Under the pieces are notes generated by a model. The model saw only the letters and a list, made by a program, of their open reading frames with translations. It was not told the origin of the DNA and ran no database searches. From Trichopria drosophilae (Eukaryota > Arthropoda > Insecta > Hymenoptera > Diapriidae), in the NCBI GenBank assembly GCA_030407085.1, contig CM059584.1, positions 92,016,501 to 92,080,500 of the forward strand: 64,000 nt of DNA. The letters are read 5' to 3'. A program made the position numbers and the translations under genes. Of the stretch, positions 57,201 through 64,000 are shown one piece after another. Position 1 is the stretch's first letter, and the number at the start of each line of letters is the position of its first letter.

Positions 57201-59795
57201 ATTCACGTACCAACGCTCTGCGTCGTACAGCAGTCGTGTGATTTTTGTTTCGAAGATGTTGATATTTCCACACATTGTACACATTATGGTGTTCGAGAAT
57301 ATATTTTTAAAAATGATCCTGTCAAACAATTTGTTGAGCTCGCCACGGCACGTAGAACAAATTTTAACAAAGTTATAGCAATAACACATAATTCACAGGG
57401 GTTCGATGCCCAATTTATTTTAAAATATATTGTTGAGAAACACTCCACCAGGGATCTACCCGTACTTATTATGAACGGCTCAAAAATTATTTTATTCGAA
57501 TATCTCAATGTAAAATATATAGATAGTTTAAATTATTTCCACATGCCTCTAGCCGCGTTGCCTTCTGCATATGGTATACCTGACGCGGAAAAAGGTACAT
57601 TTCCGCACTTGTTTAACACACCAGAAAACCAAAGTTATATCGGCGAATTACCGGACATACGGTATTATGCACCAGAAGGAATGAATCCAGAAAAGAGAGA
57701 GAGGTTTATTACATGGTATCGAGAACAACAACAAACAGATCGCTTATTTAATTTTCAAGTAGAAATTGAAAAATATTGTATACAGGATGTAAGAATACTA
57801 CGCCTAGCATGTATGGCTTTCCGCAAAAACTTTTTAGAGTGTGGTAATGTGTGTCCTTTCAATGAGTGCTCGACCATTGCATCAACGTGTTTACGTGTTT
57901 ATAGAAAAAAATTTCTGAAACCTAAACAAATAGGTATTATACCTACAGGTGGCTACCGTCGTGCTGACAAGCAGTCGAAAAAAGCATTAGTCTGGTTGTA
58001 TTGGATGGGGAAGTCCTTAGGACGGCACATACAACACTCTGGCGGTTCTCGTGAAAAGAGATTACCTGAAGGCATACTCGTAGATGGGTACTGTGTGCCA
58101 GATGACGAAAATGTTGAAAGTAACGGTACTGTGTTTCAGTACCATGGCTGCTTTTGGCACGGATGCCCACGTTGCTATCGTGTGAATAGGAACGTTATTT
58201 TGACGTGTACTAATGAAACAATGGATTCACGGTACGAGCGCACACTTTTGACTAGCGAACGGATTAAAAATGCCCGTTATAGTCTAATTGAGGTTTGGGA
58301 GTGTGTATTCGATCATGAGTTAAGTATTAACAGGACAGCAAGACAGTACATAGAATCCATCGCATCCGATCTTTTGGCATTCAGACCTTTAGATCCTCGG
58401 AACGCTTTTTTCGGTGGTAGAACTGGCAATACTGTTAAGATCTATGATTGTAAAGATGGTGAGAAAATAAAATACGTTGATGTCTGCTCGTTATATCCAT
58501 ACATATGTAAAGTAGGGAAATATCCCGTAGGTCGTCCGAAATTATATATTGGTCCCGAAGAATGTAAAAAAGTAGTTGGTAATAATAACGATGTGCGTAA
58601 AGTGGAAGGCCTAGTTATGTGCAATATTCTACCACCGCAAGATTTGTATCACCCCGTGTTACCGGTAAAAATGCACGGAAAACTGATGTTTCCGCTATGT
58701 CGTACATGTGCCGAACAGCTGTTCCAACATGATTGTCCGCATGAAAACACAGATGATCGTATGTTGACAGGTACATGGGTTTCAGATGAAATTGTGAAAG
58801 CCGTTGATCTAGGATACACTATTCTAAAAGTATACGAAATTTGGGAATATGAAACCACTCGGTATGAACCACATACTCAACAAGGCGGTCTTTTTGCAGA
58901 GTATATCGATGAATTTTTCACGCAAAAAATATTGGCATCTGGTTATCCACCACAATGTGTAACAGAAGCCGAAAAAAATGCATATGTATCCGAATTACAT
59001 CAGTTAAACATGATATTCGATAAAGAGCGCATATGCTACAACGCAGGATTACGTTCAGTGGCTAAATTATGTCTCAATTCATTATGGGGAAAATTCGGAC
59101 AACGAGAAAACATGCCGAAAGCTGAGGTAATTTCAGATCCCCAAAAATTATCAGAATTACTTAATAATCCGGAAATCACTGTGCAAGGACTACTGCCCGT
59201 TAACGACGAAAAATTATACGTAAATTGGTGCTACAAAGATGACGCCATAATTGCGTCACCTGCAGCAAGCGTTGTAGTTGCTGCTTATACCACTGCACAA
59301 GCCCGGTTGAAATTATACAGTTATTTAGAGAAATTACAAATGCGTGTTTTGTATTATGACACAGATTCCGTCATTTATGTCAGTACGGGCGGCAGCGGCG
59401 AATATGAACCACCGATAGGGTCTATGTTGGGCGAGCTTACGGATGAATTGGCAAAGGAACCCCTAGGTTCGTATATCTCGTCATTTATATCAGGCGGTCC
59501 AAAATTTTACGCATATAAGATTTATTCACCCAACAAATGCGCAAAATATGTTCAGAAGGTTGAAGGTATTTCTTTAAATTACGCGAATAGTAAGAAAATA
59601 AAATTCGAGACAATACGCGAAATGATCATTGGTAATGTCGACGAGATAACTGTAACTAATCAGTCAATAAGGCGGACAAAATTCCACGAGGTAGTGACTA
59701 GAAAGGAGCAAAAATCTTGTAAACCAATTTATCATAAACGTAGATTTGTAAGTTTAGATCGTAGTTACCCATACGGTTATAAAAAAGAATTTTGA
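54258..59795 (+). CDS. polB: Family B DNA polymerase (protein-primed type), six-exon gene
   Basis: Exons 54258-54570, 54985-55059, 55124-55213, 55285-55428, 55503-55802 and 55870-59795 join in one frame (predicted 1615 aa). All five introns are GT-AG and phase 1, and the first contains a TACTAAC branch-like sequence. Exon 1 encodes a helical domain I do not recognise. Exons 4-5 encode an acidic Ser/Asp/Glu linker. Exon 6 starts with an OTU-like motif (NDDNLCLPRSL, later FYENLRHYQPI). A Cys/His-rich segment with several CxxC pairs follows (about 56770-57090). The exonuclease motifs are FYDFET (Asp about residue 735), HNSQGFDAQF and YCIQDVRIL. An HGCFWHGCPRCY motif typical of this family comes next. 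The polymerase motifs are DVCSLYP (about 1178), KLCLNSLWGKFG (about 1373) and YYDTDS (about 1471). It would replicate the element's linear DNA. Translation from the ATG at 55884 is an alternative start. Confidence 0.85.
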
Positions 59796-60200
59796 TGTGA
59801 ACAGCATTGAATAAATTATGCTTAATATTTTTGTGCATAGCATTATTAATAATCTGTACCTTATTTCTGTCTTTATAAATTACTGGTGAACATGTTTGAG
59901 AGAATGGTAGCGGTCCTATAATTTTAATTGAAAAACTGCAAGTTATCATCATGATTGATAAGAGAAAGCTTTGAAAGCACAATCATTCCGTTAACTTGCA
60001 CATTTGTGACTTGATGGAAAATTCGTAGAGTCATATTAGTCGTATCTAACTGTAACGTGATATCATTCCCAATGCACATTTTACCGTCATCGATAATGGT
60101 CTTATTAACGTACACATTTCAATCCCAGTATCTGTAGACATGTTGTGACCTGCTATGAGAAGAGACGATTTTTAATATATATATTAGAACAGTTTGGATT
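59796..60200 (-). other. Polymerase-ATPase gap with possible minus-strand coding remnant
   Basis: About 400 bases without a plus-strand gene. Two minus-strand frames (60115-59924, starting at GTG, and 59982-59698) follow each other with a frame change near 59940. Together they give protein-like composition (for example NDITLQLDTTNMTLRIF, then IGPLPFSQTCSPVIYKDR). A decayed or spliced gene in the opposite direction is possible. I recognise no family. The second frame overlaps the polymerase 3' end. Confidence 0.3.
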
Positions 60201-60854
60201 ATGATGTTAGTATTCGTCATGGACATCTGTTGGAAGCATCCATGGACATCAATGATTTGTGGCCCTACAGGGTGTGGTAAAACCATATTTGTTAAAAGAT
60301 TTCTGCAATACATCGATCATATGAGTGATACACAGTTTAGCCGTATAATTTTGTACTATTCTGAATGGCAACCTTCCTACCAAGAGTTAGGATGCGAGAT
60401 TGAATTTAGGGAGGGACTGCCTAACAGCAGTCATTATGAAAACGATCCTCGTCCTAAACTTTTGATTATCGATGATTTGATGCGGGAATCTTCTAGTGAC
60501 GGGGCAATTGTAGGTCTTTTCACAAAGGGTAGTCATCATAGGAATCTGAGTGTTATATTTATCACTCAAAATTTATTTCATCAGGGTAAAGGCCAACGGG
60601 ATATATCTCTCAATGCAAATTATATTGTTGTCTTTAAAAATCCGCGGGATAAGGCTCAAATTGGGCATTTAGCACGACAGGTATGTCCGGAAAATACGCG
60701 ATTCGTCCAAGAGTGCTACTTTGATGCTACATCCCAACCACACGGATACAATCTTCTTGATTTAAAACAGTCTACACCCGACAATGTACGATTTCGTACT
60801 TGTATTTTTCCGGACGACGATTATCACTATGTTTACGTGCAAAAACATACATAA
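60201..60854 (+). CDS. Genome-packaging ATPase (FtsK/HerA superfamily, Polinton type)
   Basis: The 217-residue P-loop protein has KHPWTSMICGPTGCGKT (Walker A, about residue 12-28). Walker B is KLLIIDDLM (about 86-94). Then come a SHHRNLSVIFITQNLFHQGK segment (about 110-130, with the sensor-like TQN) and an Arg-containing DISLNANYIVVFKNPRDKAQ region. The HPxT lead-in and TQN segment are typical of the packaging ATPases of Polintons and related viruses, which pump DNA into the capsid. The start could be the ATG at 60201 or the one at 60219, which gives MDICWKHPW. The frame is intact. It lies 405 bases after the polymerase and 43 before the next gene. Confidence 0.85.
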   Translation: MMLVFVMDICWKHPWTSMICGPTGCGKTIFVKRFLQYIDHMSDTQFSRIILYYSEWQPSYQELGCEIEFREGLPNSSHYENDPRPKLLIIDDLMRESSSDGAIVGLFTKGSHHRNLSVIFITQNLFHQGKGQRDISLNANYIVVFKNPRDKAQIGHLARQVCPENTRFVQECYFDATSQPHGYNLLDLKQSTPDNVRFRTCIFPDDDYHYVYVQKHT

Positions 60855-60897
60855 AAGGTTATACAACACATAATCTAATTCCAGTAGTACACGAGTA

Positions 60898-61248
60898 ATG
60901 GCAAAGAAAACACGCGTACCGATCAGCGGTAAGGATTCTGACATATTGAGAGCGTTATACCATCTTGACGCGCGTCAAAGACGGTCGGTGCTACAATACG
61001 CTAATCGTAATTTAGTAACACGTATCTGCGAAATAGCGCTGAATGTTTTGCGGGGTAACGTACACCTTAGTAAGATACATAAAGAAAAACTACGCAAATA
61101 CGCCACAACTCTTAGAAAACTATCTAACCCTTACACTTCGCTCGGATCTAGAAAACGCATTATTATACAGCGTGGTGGTTTTCTACCAGCGCTTCTGGCA
61201 CCGATACTCGGCACACTTTTAGCAGGCGTTATCAATAACGTTGTGTAG
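60898..61248 (+). CDS. Small basic protein with hydrophobic C-terminal tail (pX-like)
   Basis: 116 residues, intact, with an ATG at 60898. The N-terminal two thirds are basic and helical (LDARQRRSVLQYANRNLV, HKEKLRKYATTLRKLSNP). The end is a hydrophobic, glycine-containing segment, RGGFLPALLAPILGTLLAGV. Polinton and adintovirus genomes regularly encode such small basic proteins with this type of tail. They have been compared to adenovirus core/minor proteins and proposed to act on membranes or in the virion. That role is inferred. The stop codon is separated by a single base from the next start codon. Confidence 0.65.
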   Translation: MAKKTRVPISGKDSDILRALYHLDARQRRSVLQYANRNLVTRICEIALNVLRGNVHLSKIHKEKLRKYATTLRKLSNPYTSLGSRKRIIIQRGGFLPALLAPILGTLLAGVINNVV

Positions 61249-61249
61249 T

Positions 61250-61762
61250 ATGGAATACGCACGAAAGATGATTTTAGTACCTCAAGAGCTCGCTAGTGAG
61301 CTACAAAAGAACAATATAATACACAAAACTGCTCAGACACCTGGCACGGTAATTAGTAGGCTTGACACCGATATGAGCGAAATTTTGAACTCACCAACAT
61401 ATGATCAGCGTGAAAAATGGTACCGATATAGCCAAGTTTTACAACGGTATTTATATTTTAAAGACTCTGTCGATAAAAATAAACTGTTTGAACGTAACTC
61501 AGAGAAACAAAATGATATTAACGAGTGGAATAAAAAGCAAGATACAACTGTTGAAGAAGTACAAAAGGATTATAGTGGGACTTTAATACATTTATCAAGT
61601 AACGGAGAATATCTTGTGGAAACCGTACCCAAGAAATTTCGTTCGAAAGCGCAACAACTGATCAACCATTTACGTGCCACGAGCATGTTTCGGTGGAATA
61701 GTCGTGGTGAAATCGTGATAGATGGAGATACTATCATGGTACCAACATTATCGACATGTTGA
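61250..61762 (+). CDS. Conserved Polinton protein, N-terminal part (frame broken)
   Basis: The frame starts MEYARKMILVPQELASEL at 61250 and has LDTDMSEILNSPTYDQREKW, YSQVLQRYL and VPKKFRSKAQQLINHL. It ends soon after WNSRGEIVIDGDTI. Proteins starting M[DE]YAKKM with these landmarks are common in Polinton-type elements of invertebrates. Their function is not known to me, though a virion role is plausible. From memory, family members continue directly into sequence that is found here in the -1 frame (61756-62160). The stop at 61760 therefore probably reflects a one-base deletion, an assembly error or, less likely, recoding. There is no obvious slippery site. Confidence 0.65.
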   Translation: MEYARKMILVPQELASELQKNNIIHKTAQTPGTVISRLDTDMSEILNSPTYDQREKWYRYSQVLQRYLYFKDSVDKNKLFERNSEKQNDINEWNKKQDTTVEEVQKDYSGTLIHLSSNGEYLVETVPKKFRSKAQQLINHLRATSMFRWNSRGEIVIDGDTIMVPTLSTC

Positions 61763-62160
61763 ATGATGCTATGAGAGATAGAAAAAGGACGCCGCCTTAC
61801 GGCCATCGTCAGTTTGCAAGTGCACTTCGTGCAGCAGCGGTGCCGCGTGAGTTTATTGGTAATAAACGCGTTTGGCACGAGATCGTTAATCCCACTGATG
61901 ATAAGTCGTCGTGTAGTACAGTTAGACGCGCACCTCGTGAAGGAACACATAATCCTAAGAGATTGTTATTCACCGTATCTTCTTCTTCATCAGCTAGTGC
62001 GGGTAGTTTACATAGTAGTGACGACAACGACGAGAACAAAGAAACTAAATCTAAACGTAAGAAGTCAATACCACAGTCAAGACAGATCTTAGCATGGCAT
62101 CGAATGGATGCTCGACTACGAAAAGGAAAAAGTCTGTCGGTTTCAAAGGGACACCGCTAA
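61756..62160 (+). CDS. Conserved Polinton protein, C-terminal part in the -1 frame
   Basis: It begins MLNDAMRDRKRTPPYGHRQF and continues FASALRAAAVPREFIGN, which looks like the C-terminal domain of the preceding protein. The -1 frame is in fact open a few codons upstream of this ATG. Then come a Ser-rich, acidic stretch (SSSSSASAGSLHSSDDND) and a basic end. It overlaps the previous frame by 7 bases and the next gene by 67. It may be translated from its own ATG or be the broken second half of one gene. Confidence 0.55.
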   Translation: MLNDAMRDRKRTPPYGHRQFASALRAAAVPREFIGNKRVWHEIVNPTDDKSSCSTVRRAPREGTHNPKRLLFTVSSSSSASAGSLHSSDDNDENKETKSKRKKSIPQSRQILAWHRMDARLRKGKSLSVSKGHR

Positions 62161-62612
62161 CATTTACAAAAAGTATACTAGACAATGTTATCGATTCAAT
62201 CCCTTTTGAATTACATATACCAGGTTATAGATTTTGTGGTCCTGGAACCCATCTTCTAGAAAGATTAGAACGTGGAGAAAAGGGTATAAACCCATTGGAC
62301 GATGCGTGTCGTATCCATGATATTGCTTACTCTGACGGTATAACAAATCGCCACAAAGCTGACGAAAAGTTGGCGAAAACAGCGTTTTCTCGTATGCTTG
62401 CAGACACTGCCTCAGTAGATGAGAAAACTGCAGCGGCTGTAACTGCTTGTTGTATGGTTAGTAAGATCGCCTTCGAAAAAATATTTTCACGTATAAAAAC
62501 ATCTATAAATATATCTAGAAAACGTTTAAAATGCCAATCGAGGAAGAAACATAGTAAAACATTACCCATTGATAAGAACCCCCAAAAGAATGGTAAAAAA
62601 GAAAATGAATGA
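62094..62612 (+). CDS. Phospholipase A2 domain protein (parvovirus VP1-type PLA2)
   Basis: 172 residues. After a basic N-terminus, the calcium-loop motif GYRFCGPGTHL (about residue 44-54) and the catalytic helix motif DDACRIHDIAYSD (about 68-80, His-Asp pair) appear with the spacing of the viral PLA2 domains known from parvovirus capsid proteins. The second helix has ADEKLAKTAFSRML. The C-terminus is strongly basic (SRKRLKCQSRKKHSK). Parvoviruses use this enzyme to breach the endosomal membrane. Related domains occur in adintovirus/Polinton genomes, where a similar entry role is inferred. All key residues are present. The end overlaps the integrase start. Confidence 0.8.
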   Translation: MASNGCSTTKRKKSVGFKGTPLTFTKSILDNVIDSIPFELHIPGYRFCGPGTHLLERLERGEKGINPLDDACRIHDIAYSDGITNRHKADEKLAKTAFSRMLADTASVDEKTAAAVTACCMVSKIAFEKIFSRIKTSINISRKRLKCQSRKKHSKTLPIDKNPQKNGKKENE

Positions 62613-63702
62613 TATTCTTCAGGGGATCTATTATGAATCCTCGCATCCATCTGCGTATATAGGTTCAGCTCGCAAACTACATCAAACGACAAATAAAAAT
62701 TATCAATACAATCAAATATCTGAGTGGCTTGAGGGTCAAGAAGCTTATAACCAACATCGTCGTACACGCCGTGTATTTCCTCGACGCTCTTATAACGTGC
62801 GAAATATTGACGACGTCTGGGAGGCTGATTTAATGGATGTACGTTCTATCAAGTCTTATAATAAAAACAATACTTACCTGCTAGTAGTTATAGATGCGTT
62901 AAGTAAATATGCATGGGTCGAACCCATAATCGACAAAACATCCAAAAGTGTTAGAAAAGCTTTTGAGTACATTTTAGCCCGAAGTGATAATAGAAAACCC
63001 GTATCCCTACAGAGTGATAAAGGAAAAACGTTTATCGGTCGTGATATGCAGGATTTATTGAAGTCTGCTAACATAATCTACAGATCTGTTCGTAACCCGG
63101 ACATTAAAGCCAGTATTGTCGAGCGCTTTATAAGAACACTTAAGGAGAAACTGTGGCGGTATTTCACACATCAAAATACCCGTCGCTATATTGACGTTTT
63201 ACAGTCTATCGTCACATCTTATAATAATTCTAAACATTCAGGTACCAATATGGTACCCGCTCTAATTAATTGGTACAATGCTGCAGAAGCGCGCGAAAAT
63301 CTCATTCGTCGTTATAGCGTTTTCAAACGGCCACCGAAAGTCCCTAAATATAGAGTTGGTGATTTAGTCCGTGTCAGTCGTGCAAAGAATGTCTTTGCAA
63401 AAGGTTACGAGGGTGGCTGGACAATAGAACTATTCAAAATTACACGTATATCAAATACACGTCAACCGTTAGTTTATATTATTGAAGATCTACAAGGAGA
63501 AGAAATCGACGGTTTCTTTTACGAAGAAGAATTAAGTCGTGTCCAGAAAAACGTGGATACAGAAGTTTTCGTAGTTGAAAAAATTCTAAAAACTGCCGGT
63601 ACCGGTAGGAGGAAACGATATTACGTACACTGGTTGGGGTATCCTGATAAGTTTAATTCTTGGATTCGTGCAGAAAATTTAAAAATTCGTGATGAAGGAT
63701 GA
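62605..63702 (+). CDS. int: Retroviral-type integrase with C-terminal chromodomain
   Basis: The start chosen is the ATG at 62605 (62590 is also possible), overlapping the PLA2 stop. After an N-terminal helical region, the DDE core reads VWEADLMDVRSIKSYNK (first Asp), LVVIDALSKYAWVEPI, SLQSDKGKTFIG (second Asp) and ASIVERFIRTLKEKLW (Glu). Next is an SH3-like C-terminal part (KYRVGDLVRVSRAKNVFAKG) and, at the end, a chromodomain: VFVVEKILKTAG ... YYVHWLGYPDKFNSWI. Polinton integrases have exactly this architecture. The chromodomain probably guides insertion to methylated histone tails. The frame is intact (about 365 residues). Confidence 0.9.
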   Translation: MNDILQGIYYESSHPSAYIGSARKLHQTTNKNYQYNQISEWLEGQEAYNQHRRTRRVFPRRSYNVRNIDDVWEADLMDVRSIKSYNKNNTYLLVVIDALSKYAWVEPIIDKTSKSVRKAFEYILARSDNRKPVSLQSDKGKTFIGRDMQDLLKSANIIYRSVRNPDIKASIVERFIRTLKEKLWRYFTHQNTRRYIDVLQSIVTSYNNSKHSGTNMVPALINWYNAAEARENLIRRYSVFKRPPKVPKYRVGDLVRVSRAKNVFAKGYEGGWTIELFKITRISNTRQPLVYIIEDLQGEEIDGFFYEEELSRVQKNVDTEVFVVEKILKTAGTGRRKRYYVHWLGYPDKFNSWIRAENLKIRDEG

Positions 63703-64000
63703 ATTTCACATTATTTTACCAAGTAACAGCAGTATGGAGTTTTACCCTGAAAACAGAACGACCAACTTTATTACACAATTACCGCAGCATCTGCATTTGC
63801 AAGGCCAGTGGTGTGTGGCACTTACCGAGATACAGATACCTCTAACGTTTCAACACATATCTGTCAAAGAAGAAGATAGACGAGTTGTATTTTCAAGATT
63901 TAGAACAGTGAAGGCTATTCATACAGAGTTACCAGCTGAACAAAGTAAACGTAAAAATAAAAATACTTTACAGGTATCATTTCTAGCACCCGGAATATAT
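63692..64000 (+). CDS. Capsid-related protein (minor capsid/penton-like), 5' part
   Basis: An ATG at 63692, overlapping the integrase end by 11 bases, opens a frame of 103 codons that runs off the window. It reads LPSNSSMEFYPENRTTNF, then ITQLPQHLHLQGQWCVALTE and IQIPLTFQHI. This LPSNSSM...FITxLPxxxxLxGxWxVxLxEI pattern starts a conserved structural protein of Polinton-type elements. I believe it is the minor capsid (penton-like) protein. The identification rests on the N-terminus only. Confidence 0.6.
   Translation, partial: MKDEFHIILPSNSSMEFYPENRTTNFITQLPQHLHLQGQWCVALTEIQIPLTFQHISVKEEDRRVVFSRFRTVKAIHTELPAEQSKRKNKNTLQVSFLAPGIY

Larger units (their letters stand above)
53400..64000 (+). mobile_element. 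Polinton/Maverick (adintovirus-like) endogenous DNA virus, left part
   Basis: From at least 54258 to the right edge, one strand carries the set typical of Polintons: family B DNA polymerase, packaging ATPase, small tailed protein, conserved unknown, PLA2 protein, retroviral-type integrase with chromodomain, and a capsid-related protein. Most main frames are open, and the gene borders touch or overlap, as in compact viral genomes. The left end was not pinned down; 53400 is where the older simple repeats stop and element-like repeats (53421, 54025) start. Terminal inverted repeats and the 6-bp target duplication expected for this class could not be verified, because the right end lies outside the window. 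Major capsid and protease genes were not seen. Confidence 0.85.

Overview
The window reads as arthropod, most likely insect, nuclear DNA. It is AT-rich, has GT-AG introns, is full of simple repeats, and is almost entirely built from transposable elements of many classes. The only convincing piece of an ordinary host gene is one coiled-coil exon (5602-5930, minus strand). No rRNA, tRNA gene, CRISPR array or bacterial operon was seen.

Region by region. 0.8-3.2 kb: a decayed non-LTR retrotransposon (endonuclease plus reverse transcriptase, minus). 3.3-4.8 kb: two small inverted-repeat elements. 5.6-5.9 kb: the host exon. 8.2-10.4 kb: a second decayed LINE (plus) with a short tandem 3' tail. 12.07-22.43 kb: a complete but dead Ty3/Gypsy-like retrotransposon with 770/773-bp LTRs and an ATAA target duplication. 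Its pol carries an OTU-type protease domain, and its 3' half was invaded by a truncated Penelope-like element with a GIY-YIG endonuclease. 25.5-39.8 kb: two halves of an uncharacterised metazoan gene family, separated by a nest of transposons whose outer ends are inverted repeats. The nest holds a PIF/Harbinger (ISL2EU-like) element with an intact 589-aa transposase and 235-bp TIRs, a DD41D mariner inside it, and a hAT-like gene remnant. 42.0-48.0 kb: a second, nearly identical copy of that mariner, followed directly by a distinct and degraded DD41D element. 48.5-49.6 kb: a LINE ORF1 remnant. 51.6-53.1 kb: a third LINE fragment.

The main find is at about 53.4-64.0 kb, where a Polinton/Maverick (adintovirus-like) endogenous DNA virus runs off the right edge. 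On one strand, closely packed, it encodes a protein-primed-type family B DNA polymerase, an FtsK/HerA-type packaging ATPase, a small protein with a membrane-active-looking tail, a conserved Polinton protein split by a frame break, a phospholipase A2 protein, a DDE integrase with a C-terminal chromodomain, and the start of a capsid-related protein. The major capsid protein and protease are not seen and would be expected to the right.

The polymerase appears to be a six-exon gene. Five GT-AG introns, all phase 1, join a helical N-terminal region and an acidic linker in frame to an OTU-like, Cys-rich and polymerase module, giving a predicted 1615-aa protein. Together these genes would cover genome replication (polymerase), packaging (ATPase), virion assembly and membrane penetration (capsid-like, tail and PLA2 proteins) and chromosomal insertion (integrase). 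Every functional statement here is inferred from motifs.
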